A stretch of 9,833 nucleotides of DNA from an uncultured Micrococcales bacterium (GTDB lineage Bacteria; Actinomycetota; Actinomycetes; Actinomycetales; Microbacteriaceae), in the NCBI GenBank assembly GCA_903820955.1, contig CAIJJH010000076.1, positions 1 through 9,833 of the forward strand, given 5' to 3'. Below, in pieces: positions 1-6,853 of the stretch; the stretch's first letter is position 1; each line of letters opens with the position of its first letter. The notes beneath the pieces were generated by a model, which was not told the origin of the DNA, searched no databases, and saw only the letters and a program-made list of their open reading frames with translations. Position numbers and translations under genes: made by a program.

Positions 1-1271
1 ATGCACGAATTATTTGGATCGGCAGAATCGTGGGTGGCCTGGTCAAGCGAAATGGCAAGTGGGAGAGTCACATTTGAGCAGGAAGGCTTAGCAAGACTCC
101 GCGCACCAAAACAAGGATTGGCTTGAATGTCGGCGACAGCCTTTCTGGCCTGGGCTATTTGGCCATTAGTTGTCTGACCAATGGCAAAAATGAATGCAAG
201 CAGCAGAATACTAGCCACGAGTGCCGACGCGAGTGACTTAGCGGATGACTTGAGAAATTCGAATCGTTGCAGGCGTATCGGGTCTTCGATGAACCTTTTG
301 GAAACCGAAGAGAGGACGAGGGTTAAGGCAAGAATCAAGAGGAATGCAACCGGAGTCGGCAGAGCTGGAATCGCAAGCGGCAACAGAATGGTGACCGGCC
401 AATGCCATAGATAGACGCCATAACTCTGATCGCCTAGCCATTGGATTGGACGCAATTCGGTTAAACGCCAAATTAACCCAGTGCTTTGCGCCGAAATAAC
501 GCAAGCGGCGCCTGCAACTGGAAGCAGAGCCATGGTGCCCGGGAATGGCTGGCCACTGCTGACCAGATATGCGCTGGCTGCGAGCAACCCGAAGCCAAGG
601 TAAGCGACACTTACGTTTAGACCTTTTATGCGCTTCGAAAGCCAAAGCGCGATGATTGCTCCGACCCCAAACTCCCAGGCTCTGCCAAAGGTTGAAAAGT
701 AGGAATACTGGTTCTTACCAAAGGTAAGCCAAAGGTTGTAGGCAAAACTGACCGCCGTGATACCAGCAACTGCTAGAGGCAGCGACCTACCCTTGAACCA
801 CTTGACCAAGATTATTAAAAGGATCGGCCAAACCAAGTAGAACTGCTCTTCGACAGCAAGCGACCAATAGTGTTGAAAAATGCTGGGGGTGGGGGCAGAG
901 AAGTAATCGGCTGCCGACGAGCCCAACCTCCAGTTTTCAAAGTAAAAAGTCGAAGCGATCGAATCCCAAAATGAGTCGTTTCGATTGAACGGTTGCTGAA
1001 CGAAAAAGGCGGCAATGGTGGCCACCAAGATCACGAGAAGTGCAATCGGCAAGAGTCGGCGAGCGCGTCGCGACCAGAACTTCACCAGGTCGACGCGTCG
1101 CGTCCTATCAATTTCACCGAAAAGAGAAGATGTGATCAGATAGCCAGAAATTACAAAAAATACGTCAACTCCTGCAAAACCACCCGGCATGATGCGCGCC
1201 TTAAGGTGAAACATGACCACCATGCCAACGGCGAGCGCACGCAGGGCTTGGATTTCGGTTCTTTGTTTCAC
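1..1271 (-). CDS. Membrane acyltransferase, OafA/YrhL type with SGNH domain (3' end cut by window edge)
   Basis: Probable O-acyltransferase that moves acyl groups (usually acetyl) onto cell-surface glycans. The minus-strand frame is open from a GTG at 1271-1269 to the left edge, giving 423 residues. The N-terminus (residues 7-22) reads IQALRALAVGMVVMFH, with the family's conserved His22. GVDVFFVISGYL (34-45), then RRARRLLP, HYWSLAVEEQFYLVWP and an LWHWP motif follow, all typical of Acyltransferase_3. Many hydrophobic segments imply about ten membrane spans. After a last span, NPCFGARSL marks entry into the periplasmic SGNH hydrolase-like domain, whose catalytic residues lie beyond the edge. 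The GTG is the only start after an in-frame stop at 1281-1283, and no Shine-Dalgarno is visible. GC is about 45-48% in the blocks I counted, against 55-62% downstream, suggesting an accessory or transferred surface gene. Family is clear; the acceptor is unknown. Confidence 0.9.
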   Translation of the reverse strand, partial: MKQRTEIQALRALAVGMVVMFHLKARIMPGGFAGVDVFFVISGYLITSSLFGEIDRTRRVDLVKFWSRRARRLLPIALLVILVATIAAFFVQQPFNRNDSFWDSIASTFYFENWRLGSSAADYFSAPTPSIFQHYWSLAVEEQFYLVWPILLIILVKWFKGRSLPLAVAGITAVSFAYNLWLTFGKNQYSYFSTFGRAWEFGVGAIIALWLSKRIKGLNVSVAYLGFGLLAASAYLVSSGQPFPGTMALLPVAGAACVISAQSTGLIWRLTELRPIQWLGDQSYGVYLWHWPVTILLPLAIPALPTPVAFLLILALTLVLSSVSKRFIEDPIRLQRFEFLKSSAKSLASALVASILLLAFIFAIGQTTNGQIAQARKAVADIQANPCFGARSLAKPSCSNVTLPLAISLDQATHDSADPNNSC

Positions 1272-1277
1272 CCAATA

Positions 1278-1283
1278 AGTCTA
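1278..1283 (-). promoter_or_regulatory. Putative -10 box of the acyltransferase gene (leaderless start)
   Basis: On the minus strand TAGACT is followed by six bases (TATTGG) and then the GTG start. A TANNNT hexamer at that distance puts the transcription start on or beside the G of the start codon, which fits the missing Shine-Dalgarno. I see no good -35 element. Confidence 0.4.
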
Positions 1284-1323
1284 GTTTTGGCTAAATGTCG
1301 GTAGTTGCTGGCAGAGTTTTAGT

Positions 1324-2502
1324 ATGGACTTCTTTATGTATCTCATCGTTGGCATCTTCGTTGGCACGGTTCTGGGCTTCTTTATTGGCAAGTCAAGGGT
1401 CAAGACCGTTGCGTCAGACGACTCGGCGGTTCGCTTGCTCAATGAACAGCTGGCCGAAGCAAAGCGGGAGCGCCTAGAGCGCGACGAACGCGATCGAAAA
1501 GAAAACACTCTTCTTCAAACCCTGACCCCGATCCAGGCGTCACTTGACCAGATGCGCACAAAGGTTGACGAGCTCGAGACTCAGCGCAACACTCAGTACG
1601 GGTCAATTAAGCAGCAACTGGAAGAATCGATTCGAACCTCTGCGTCCCTAGGGAAACAGACCGAGACCCTCGCAAAAGCCATGAGTGACAACCAGATGCG
1701 TGGCGTCTGGGGTGAGACTCAACTTCGTCGCCTTATCGAAGAAGCCGGGCTAATCAACATCGCCGACTTCATCGAACAACAGGGGGTCGAAGGCGGCAGC
1801 AAGCGCCCAGACGTGACCATTCTTTTGCCCGGCAACAAGCAGATTCTCATCGACTCCAAGGTGCCGTTCGATGCCTACATGGAGGCATCGGCCATCAGCG
1901 ACCTGGGTTCGCCAGAAGAACTCGCAAGACGAGACGCCCTTCTGAAGAAGCACAGCGATGCCGTGAAGAGCCACATCAAGGCTTTGGGCGACAAGAAGTA
2001 TTGGGAGTCTTACGCCGATGCAGCTCCATTCGTCATCGCCTTTATTCCTTCCGAGTCTCTCTTATCAGCTGCGTTGCAGGCCGACCCTTCGTTGTTGGAC
2101 TATTCGTTCAAACAGGGTGTGGCTATTGCCTCACCGGTGAGCCTGTTCTCGGTGCTGAAGACCATTACCTTCATCTGGCAGCAAGAAGCCAACGAGAAGG
2201 CACTGGCCAACGTGATCAAGTTAGGCAAGGATCTCTACGCCCGCATCGCGGTGGTCGCGAAGCACGCGAGCGCCCTTGGCAAGTCGCTTGACGGCGCCGT
2301 TGGCAACTACAACAAGTTCGCTAGCTCGCTCGAGCGCAACCTTCTGACAACGGCTCGCGAGGCAAACGCAATCGACGCCACCCAATTTGGCCAGACCGAG
2401 ATACCGCAAATCGGCGGATTGGTTGAGAACACGACCATTTTCACCAAGCCCGAACTCGAGGCCTCAGCCATCGATGCGGAGATTGTGGAAGACGAGGAAT
2501 AG
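1324..2502 (+). CDS. rmuC: DNA recombination protein RmuC
   Basis: RmuC family protein, linked to limiting rearrangements at inverted repeats. Its core resembles restriction-endonuclease-fold nucleases, but its biochemical activity is poorly defined. The 392 residues begin with one membrane anchor (about 4-23, rich in Ile, Val, Phe and Gly). A charged, coiled-coil-like stretch rich in Glu, Arg and Gln follows (about 38-110), then the conserved RmuC domain. Recognisable pieces are GVWGETQLRRLIEEAGL from residue 127, KRPDVTILLPG, then DSKVPFDAY from Asp177, a HIKALGDKKYW segment, FIPSESLLSAAL, and SLFSVLKTI with IWQQE. The C-terminal tail is acidic. ATG 1324 is the first start after an in-frame stop at 1282-1284; only a weak GCAGAG lies seven bases ahead. 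It diverges from the acyltransferase across 52 bases. Length and motif order fit the family well. Confidence 0.95.
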   Translation: MDFFMYLIVGIFVGTVLGFFIGKSRVKTVASDDSAVRLLNEQLAEAKRERLERDERDRKENTLLQTLTPIQASLDQMRTKVDELETQRNTQYGSIKQQLEESIRTSASLGKQTETLAKAMSDNQMRGVWGETQLRRLIEEAGLINIADFIEQQGVEGGSKRPDVTILLPGNKQILIDSKVPFDAYMEASAISDLGSPEELARRDALLKKHSDAVKSHIKALGDKKYWESYADAAPFVIAFIPSESLLSAALQADPSLLDYSFKQGVAIASPVSLFSVLKTITFIWQQEANEKALANVIKLGKDLYARIAVVAKHASALGKSLDGAVGNYNKFASSLERNLLTTAREANAIDATQFGQTEIPQIGGLVENTTIFTKPELEASAIDAEIVEDEE

Positions 2503-2580
2503 CCCCTGCGGTTATACTTTTGATGTGCTGGACGATGTAGTCCGGAGTCAAAATCCACTAACGCCGCACAGGGAGAACGC
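2503..2580 (+). promoter_or_regulatory. rmuC-pfkB intergenic leader with nested inverted repeats and candidate -10
   Basis: This is the longest gap in the window (78 bases). Three dyads are nested: TGCGG 2507-2511 with CCGCA 2564-2568, extendable to CCC 2504-2506 with GGG 2571-2573 over a two-base bulge; TTTTGA 2518-2523 with TCAAAA 2548-2553; and CTGGAC 2528-2533 with GTCCGG 2540-2545 (one G-U pair) around the loop GATGTA. The outer GGG overlaps the Shine-Dalgarno GGGAGA (2571-2576) of the next gene. A -10-like TATACT lies at 2513-2518 without a good -35. There is no U-run, so a simple terminator is unlikely. Confidence 0.4.
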
Positions 2581-3600
2581 ATGACTGGGTCGCCCATCGT
2601 CACACTCACTCCAGCCCCTACACTCGACCGAACCTACTTCGTTCACAACCTCGATGAAGGTGGCGTGAACCGAGCAGACTCGGTTGCCGAAGAGCTCGCT
2701 GGTAAGGGAATCAACGTAGCTCGCGGGCTACACCTTGCAGGTTTCCACGCACCTGGAGTCGTACCAATTGGTAATGCCGATCCAGGCGTGCTCGACCGCA
2801 CCCACTCTTCAAGCTTCCTGATTCCGCTCTGGGTCGAAGGCACTCTTCGCGTCTCAACAACGATCGTCGAGAAAGATGGCCCGACCACAAAGGTCAACGA
2901 GGCTCCTCGGCCGCTATCTGAAGAAGACTGGAAGTCGGTTGTGGCATTGACAGTCGCGACAGTCAAAGAGAACAATGCCAAGTGGTTGGTGATCGCTGGC
3001 GCTCTTCCGGTTTACAAATCTGGTGGTAGCTATGTAGACCTTGAGCCTATATTCACGGCTATGAAAGACATGGGCGTTCGCGTGGCGCTAGACACCTCTG
3101 GTGAGCCACTGAACTACTGGGCTCGCCGCGGTTTGGCTGCTGTGATCAAGCCGAACGCCGAAGAACTGGCATCCGCCGTTGGCCGAACTCTGAAAACCGT
3201 TGGCGACGTTATTGACGCCGCCCGTCAACTCTGCGAGCACGGAATCGAATGCGTCCTCGCTTCTCTTGGCGCCGACGGCATGATTGCCGTTACTAGAACG
3301 CAGCAGTGGGCCGCCCGAACACCACCGGTAAAGGTAATCAACACAGTTGGCGCCGGCGATGCAACCATGGCGGGGTTCCTTTCTGCCGTTGCCGCCGACA
3401 CTCGCCCAGCTGTTGGTGATGACATCGGTTATGACGTCCCTAAGGGTGTTGGCACCGCTGTTCAGTGGGGCGCTATCGCAGTGACCCAGCCTTCGTCCGG
3501 CCTCGAAAACCTAGATGGCATGCCATCTTCTTCGGTGACCTCAGAGCCAGATCGCTCGGCGCTACTAGAAGAGCCGGCCGTCTTTCAGCACAACCACTAA
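2581..3600 (+). CDS. PfkB-family sugar kinase, probable 1-phosphofructokinase type
   Basis: ATP-dependent kinase of the ribokinase/PfkB superfamily, closest to the 1-phosphofructokinase/tagatose-6-phosphate kinase group that makes fructose 1,6-bisphosphate or tagatose bisphosphate. The 339 residues start with an IVTLTP strand and PTLDRT, where typical members have NPALD. Asp16 fits the substrate-binding Asp. GGVNRA (27-32) and AGKGINVAR (40-48) form the sugar-phosphate signature, KPNAEEL is the second PfkB landmark, and VGAGDATMAGF carries the anion hole and the catalytic base Asp260. ATG 2581 has GGGAGA five bases upstream. Its TAA overlaps the stop of convergent glpX. Lying beside fructose bisphosphatase and aldolase supports a role at fructose 1,6-bisphosphate. 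No PTS or DeoR-type regulator gene accompanies it, so a fru operon is not indicated, and whether it acts on fructose 1-phosphate or 6-phosphate cannot be read from sequence. Confidence 0.88.
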   Translation: MTGSPIVTLTPAPTLDRTYFVHNLDEGGVNRADSVAEELAGKGINVARGLHLAGFHAPGVVPIGNADPGVLDRTHSSSFLIPLWVEGTLRVSTTIVEKDGPTTKVNEAPRPLSEEDWKSVVALTVATVKENNAKWLVIAGALPVYKSGGSYVDLEPIFTAMKDMGVRVALDTSGEPLNYWARRGLAAVIKPNAEELASAVGRTLKTVGDVIDAARQLCEHGIECVLASLGADGMIAVTRTQQWAARTPPVKVINTVGAGDATMAGFLSAVAADTRPAVGDDIGYDVPKGVGTAVQWGAIAVTQPSSGLENLDGMPSSSVTSEPDRSALLEEPAVFQHNH

Positions 3601-4547
3601 CCTTCGACGCTGAGGTCTACTCGACGGATATCGGGTAGATCGCTGTCGATAATCAGGCTCTGGATAACCTCTTTTTCGCCATCCGAGCGAACGCCATCAA
3701 CCAGCGGTGAATCGGTAATGCCGGTCATCACGAAAATCTGTCGATCACCGGAGACTAGATCTTCGAGTTCAAGTTTTTTGCTAATCGGTAGTCCGGCCAT
3801 CAACGCTCGCTCGATCTCGTCGGGAGTTTGAGGTGCGAGGACGCCCTGCATGAAGCCTCTAAGCGCCCGGATAGCGCAGGCGGTGACAACTCCTTCGGGA
3901 GCACCGCCCACTCCAAGAAGGAGATCGATTCCGGTGCCGATAATTGCTGCCGCAACTGCGTGCGCAATGTCACCTTCTTCGAACCTCACCCAGGTTGCAC
4001 CGGTGGCCTCGACATCTTTGATCACCTGAGCGTTGCGGGGTTTGTTGATTACCGCGACCGAGATGTCTTCGACCTCACGTCCGGTGGCTTTAGCTAGTAG
4101 CCGAATGTTTTGCTCAACCGAGTAGTCGATGTCGAGAAGGCCAATGCCAGCTGGACCACTGACGATCTTTTTCATGTAGTAAACCTCGTGGCAATCGAGC
4201 ATCGTGCCTCGAGGTGAAGCGGCAATCACCGAGACAGCACCGGGCACGCCGAGCGCCGCCAGTTTGGTTCCATCTACGGGATCAACCGCGATGTCCCAGT
4301 CGGCCGTTTCATTCAGGCCGAGCTTTTCGCCGTTGAATAGCATCGGGGCATCATCTTTTTCACCCTCACCGATCACCACGACTCCACCGATTTCGGCAAG
4401 GTTGAGCGAATAGCGCATAGCGTCGACGGCAGCCTTGTCGAGTGCGTCCTTGTCGCCGACGCCTACCAGCGGCCAGCAGTTACTCACCGCGGCAAGTGTT
4501 GCGGCAAGTAAATCTAGGGTCGGCTGTTCGGCGTCTGCGAGGCTCAT
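3597..4547 (-). CDS. glpX: Class II fructose-1,6-bisphosphatase
   Basis: Hydrolyses fructose 1,6-bisphosphate to fructose 6-phosphate, the committed gluconeogenic step, in the cytosol with divalent metal. The 316 residues show GVGDKDALDKAAVDAMR (29-45), VVIGEGEKDDAPML (57-70) with metal-site acids around Glu61, DIAVDPVDGT (85-94) with Asp89 and Asp92, YMKKIVSGPAG, GVGGAPEGVV, and a C-terminal DLVSGD followed by GITDSPLVDGV. These match GlpX, not the FBPase class I fold. Actinobacterial relatives usually read RWVGRGDK near residue 30; here it is WPLVGVGDK, a modest divergence. ATG 4547 gives a standard N-terminus, and no Shine-Dalgarno is seen in front of it. It diverges from fba across 51 bases and converges on the PfkB kinase with overlapping stops, so the opposing kinase and phosphatase lie end to end. 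Confidence 0.95.
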   Translation of the reverse strand: MSLADAEQPTLDLLAATLAAVSNCWPLVGVGDKDALDKAAVDAMRYSLNLAEIGGVVVIGEGEKDDAPMLFNGEKLGLNETADWDIAVDPVDGTKLAALGVPGAVSVIAASPRGTMLDCHEVYYMKKIVSGPAGIGLLDIDYSVEQNIRLLAKATGREVEDISVAVINKPRNAQVIKDVEATGATWVRFEEGDIAHAVAAAIIGTGIDLLLGVGGAPEGVVTACAIRALRGFMQGVLAPQTPDEIERALMAGLPISKKLELEDLVSGDRQIFVMTGITDSPLVDGVRSDGEKEVIQSLIIDSDLPDIRRVDLSVEG

Positions 4548-4550
4548 GTT

Positions 4551-4568
4551 GGTAACATTCTAGGTAAC
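4551..4568 (-). promoter_or_regulatory. Candidate glpX -10 box flanked by GTTACC direct repeats
   Basis: On the minus strand the order is GTTACC, TAGAAT, GTTACC (4568 to 4551). TAGAAT (4562-4557) is a TANNNT -10 candidate that leaves nine bases to the glpX ATG, so the message would have almost no leader. The flanking repeats could be operator half-sites; that is inference. On the plus strand TAACAT (4553-4558) is a weak -10 candidate for fba, about 40 bases before its start. Confidence 0.35.
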
Positions 4569-4598
4569 CCCCAATGAAGAGTCCCTAGGAGTAGTGGC

Positions 4599-5624
4599 AT
4601 GCCAGTAGCAACACCTGATCAGTATCTTGAAATGCTTGACCGCGCGAAGCAGGGTGGCTTTGCCTACCCAGCCATCAACGTCTCTTCATCACAGACCCTA
4701 AACGCCGCTCTCGCTGGCCTGCAGGCCGCAGGCTCAGACGGCATAATCCAGGTGACCACCGGCGGCGGCGACTACTGGTCGGGCCCAACCATCAAGAACA
4801 TGGCTTCGGGAGCCGCTGCCATGGCAGCCTTCGCTCGTGAGGTTTCGAAGAACTACGGAATCACCATCGCCCTGCACACCGACCACTGCGCAAAAGACCA
4901 GCTCGACAAGTTGGTCAGGCCGCTAATCGAAATTTCGAAGGAGCGTGTTCGCAACGGCGAGGACGCACTCTTCAACTCGCACATGTGGGACGGTTCGGCC
5001 GTATCACTGACCGAAAACCTAGAAATCGCCAAAGAGATGCTCAAGTTGACCAATTCGGTCGGTTCGGTGCTCGAGGTTGAAATCGGTGTTGTTGGCGGCG
5101 AAGAAGACGGCGTTGAAGGCGGCATGGGTGAGCACCTTTACACCACCCCTGAAGACGGCCTGCTGACAGTTGAGGCTCTCGGTCTTGGCGAGAACGGTCG
5201 CTACATGGCAGCTCTCACCTTTGGCAACGTCCACGGGGTTTACAAGCCTGGCAACGTGAAGCTGCGCCCAGAACTCCTTGGCGAGATTCAGAAGGTTGTT
5301 GGAGCCAAGTACGGCGTCGACAAGCCTTTCGACCTCGTCTTCCACGGCGGTTCGGGCTCGACCCCTGAAGAAATCGCCGAGGCGGTTAGCCACGGTGTCA
5401 TCAAGATGAACATCGACACCGACCTGCAGTACGCATTCACTCGCCCAATAGCGGCTCACATGTTCCAGAACTACGACGGTGTGCTCAAAGTCGACGGCGA
5501 GGTTGGCAACAAGAAGGCTTACGACCCACGCGCTTGGGGCAAGGTTGGCGAGGCCGGAATGTCGGAGCGAGTTGTTGAAGCAGCTCGTGAGCTCGGCTCG
5601 GCTGGCAAGTCAAAGACCGCCTAA
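4599..5624 (+). CDS. fbaA: Class II fructose-bisphosphate aldolase
   Basis: Zinc-dependent aldolase that reversibly splits fructose 1,6-bisphosphate into dihydroxyacetone phosphate and glyceraldehyde 3-phosphate. The 341 residues carry the whole family signature: LHTDHCAKD with catalytic Asp95 and zinc ligand His96, HMWDGSAVSLTENLEIA, the LEVEIGVVGGEEDGV segment with the conserved glutamates, FGNVHGVYKPGN with zinc ligand His212, and VFHGGSGS with zinc ligand His249. GVIKMNIDTDLQYAFT is the phosphate-binding strand near the C-terminus. Length fits the long class IIA form found in actinobacteria. ATG 4599 has AGGAG at 4587-4591, seven bases upstream, the clearest ribosome site in this block. 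It diverges from glpX and is followed after nine bases by a small MORN-repeat gene, probably on the same transcript. Confidence 0.97.
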   Translation: MPVATPDQYLEMLDRAKQGGFAYPAINVSSSQTLNAALAGLQAAGSDGIIQVTTGGGDYWSGPTIKNMASGAAAMAAFAREVSKNYGITIALHTDHCAKDQLDKLVRPLIEISKERVRNGEDALFNSHMWDGSAVSLTENLEIAKEMLKLTNSVGSVLEVEIGVVGGEEDGVEGGMGEHLYTTPEDGLLTVEALGLGENGRYMAALTFGNVHGVYKPGNVKLRPELLGEIQKVVGAKYGVDKPFDLVFHGGSGSTPEEIAEAVSHGVIKMNIDTDLQYAFTRPIAAHMFQNYDGVLKVDGEVGNKKAYDPRAWGKVGEAGMSERVVEAARELGSAGKSKTA

Positions 5625-5633
5625 GGAAATCAG

Positions 5634-5843
5634 ATGTCTGCAGGAAGCCCGTTCTATGAGAATGGGCTTCCTCGCTTTAAAGGGGAATACAAGGACGGCA
5701 AAATGCGCGGCTACTGGGAGTTTTATCGCAAGGATGGCTCACTTATGCGATCGGGCACTTTTGATCTAGACAAGCAAGTCGGGCTTTGGACTACCTACTC
5801 GAGAGATGGCCGCGTGGTGAAAGAAACGAACTTTAAAAACTAA
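5634..5843 (+). CDS. Small MORN-repeat protein, function unknown
   Basis: A 69-residue soluble protein made of about two and a half MORN_2-like repeats with a 24-residue period: Gly11/Gly35/Gly59, Gly17/Gly41, Gly26/Gly50 and Trp28/Trp52 align, each unit running roughly Y-x-x-(x)-G, then KGEY or SGTF, a short turn, GYW or GLW. No signal peptide, Cys or membrane segment is seen. Such repeats occur in YwqK-like proteins often labelled antitoxin, but no toxin partner is here, so I do not adopt that name. ATG 5634 has AAGGA about seven bases upstream and lies nine bases after the fba stop, suggesting translation from the fba message. Two things set it apart: a strong hairpin covers codons 3 to 13, and its TAA overlaps the stop of convergent ispH. 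The repeat pattern and good ribosome site make it a real gene; its role is unknown. Confidence 0.85.
   Translation: MSAGSPFYENGLPRFKGEYKDGKMRGYWEFYRKDGSLMRSGTFDLDKQVGLWTTYSRDGRVVKETNFKN
5642..5672 (+). terminator. Strong hairpin just behind fba, inside the MORN gene start (terminator or attenuator)
   Basis: Bases 5642-5655 pair with 5659-5672: AGGAAGCCC with GGGCTTCCT, one G-U pair, then TTCT with AGAA around a three-base loop ATG, giving 14 pairs in all. It starts 17 bases after the fba stop codon. The following bases TCGCTTTAAA are only a poor U-tract, so intrinsic termination is uncertain; actinobacterial hairpins often lack one. It could end most fba transcripts, protect their 3' end, or slow translation of the small gene. 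Confidence 0.45.
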
Positions 5844-6841
5844 CGCTTTTCTTTATTTTCGGTGTTCTCGCCGGCGGCCTTTAGGTCTTTGCGAAGTTCC
5901 TTAGGCAGCGAGAACTGAATGTCCTCTTCGGCGGTCTGAACGATTTCGACATCGCCGAAGCCGCGCTTGGCTAGATCGGCTAGGACGTCTTCGACAAGCT
6001 CTTCGGGAACAGATGCGCCAGAAGAGACGCCAACCGTTGCCACGCCCTCGAACCAAGCGTCTTCCATCTCGCTGGCGAAGTCCACGCGGTAAGAAGCCTT
6101 GGCTCCTGCCTGAAGAGCAACCTCAACGAGTCGCACCGTGTTAGATGAGTTTGCCGAACCGACCACGATGACGAGATCGCTTTGTGCGCCGACCTTCTTG
6201 ATGGCAACCTGGCGGTTTTGGGTGGCGTAGCAAATGTCGTCGCTCGGTGGAGCCTGAAGGGTTGGAAACTTTGCCTTGAGTCGGTTTACGGTTTCCATGG
6301 TTTCGTCGACCGAGAGGGTGGTTTGCGAGAGCCAGACGAGCTTTTCTGGGTTGCGGACCACGACGTTATCGATGTCTTCGTCCACGACCTGAACAATATC
6401 GGGGGCTTCGCCCGCTGTGCCTTCAACCTCTTCGTGACCTTCGTGGCCGATCAGCAAAATGTCGTAATCCTCTTTGGCGAAGCGCTGAACCTCGCGGTGA
6501 ACCTTGGTGACCAGCGGGCAGGTTGCGTCGATGGTGTTGAGACCACGGGCGTCGGCTGCGGCGACAACCATCGGCGAGACACCGTGGGCGCTGAATACCA
6601 GCGTTGAGCCGATAGGAACCTCGTCGACCTCATCAACGAAGATTGCGCCACGAGCCTCGAGCGAAGAAACCACGTGCTTGTTGTGCACAATTTGTTTGCG
6701 CACGTAAACCGGTGAACCGTAGTGGTCTAAGGCCTTTTCGACGGCGATAACGGCTCGATCGACGCCGGCGCAGTAGCCTCGCGGAGACGCGAGAAGGACG
6801 CGACCTTGTCGGTCACTCGGGTTACCATTGTTCTCAGCCAC
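5840..6841 (-). CDS. ispH: 4-hydroxy-3-methylbut-2-enyl diphosphate reductase
   Basis: Last enzyme of the MEP isoprenoid pathway, reducing HMBPP to IPP and DMAPP with an iron-sulfur cluster in the cytosol. The 333 residues hold the three cluster cysteines: Cys24 in [11 protein letters not shown], Cys108 in [11 protein letters not shown] and Cys204 in [11 protein letters not shown]. Substrate-site motifs are also intact: [25 protein letters not shown] with the proton-relay Glu, SQTTLSV and [11 protein letters not shown], then [11 protein letters not shown] near the end. The C-terminal tail is Lys/Glu-rich and unlike the core. The start is a GTG; no ATG precedes it in good position and no Shine-Dalgarno is present, but a TAGAAT box lies six bases upstream. 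It diverges from xseA across only 26 bases and converges on the MORN gene with overlapping stops. Assignment is secure. Confidence 0.97.
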   Translation of the reverse strand: MAENNGNPSDRQGRVLLASPRGYCAGVDRAVIAVEKALDHYGSPVYVRKQIVHNKHVVSSLEARGAIFVDEVDEVPIGSTLVFSAHGVSPMVVAAADARGLNTIDATCPLVTKVHREVQRFAKEDYDILLIGHEGHEEVEGTAGEAPDIVQVVDEDIDNVVVRNPEKLVWLSQTTLSVDETMETVNRLKAKFPTLQAPPSDDICYATQNRQVAIKKVGAQSDLVIVVGSANSSNTVRLVEVALQAGAKASYRVDFASEMEDAWFEGVATVGVSSGASVPEELVEDVLADLAKRGFGDVEIVQTAEEDIQFSLPKELRKDLKAAGENTENKEKR

Positions 6842-6847
6842 AAGGCA

Positions 6848-6853
6848 ATTCTA
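6848..6853 (-). promoter_or_regulatory. Putative -10 box of ispH (leaderless start)
   Basis: Minus-strand TAGAAT is followed by six bases (TGCCTT) and the GTG of ispH, the same spacing as at the acyltransferase gene. Transcription would begin on or next to the start codon. No convincing -35 is visible; any such element would lie inside the start of xseA. Confidence 0.5.

Noticed and set aside
238..645. Minus-strand 135-codon open frame
   Set aside because: It lies in another frame of the same strand inside the acyltransferase gene. Its product is rich in Arg and Ser and lacks family motifs, while the overlapping frame gives continuous conserved acyltransferase sequence.
993..1304. Plus-strand 103-codon open frame
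   Set aside because: It is antisense to the conserved N-terminus of the acyltransferase, has no ribosome site, and its low-complexity product resembles no family I know.
2503..2580. Rho-independent terminator of rmuC or a riboswitch
   Set aside because: The inner stem is only six pairs with no U-run, and I cannot match the fold to any known riboswitch class.
4575..4595. Palindrome around CCTAGG ahead of fba as an operator
   Set aside because: The symmetry is imperfect beyond six bases and overlaps the Shine-Dalgarno AGGAG, which explains the sequence well enough.
5019..5459. Minus-strand 146-codon open frame opposite fba
   Set aside because: It is antisense to the aldolase metal-site motifs and shows no motif or start signal of its own.
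5634..5843. Naming the MORN protein an antitoxin of a toxin-antitoxin pair
   Set aside because: The YwqK-like label is a database habit. No toxin gene lies beside it; the neighbours are fba and ispH.
6182..6607. Plus-strand 141-codon open frame opposite ispH
   Set aside because: It is antisense to the catalytic core of ispH, including two cluster cysteines, so the frame is best explained as a codon-bias shadow.
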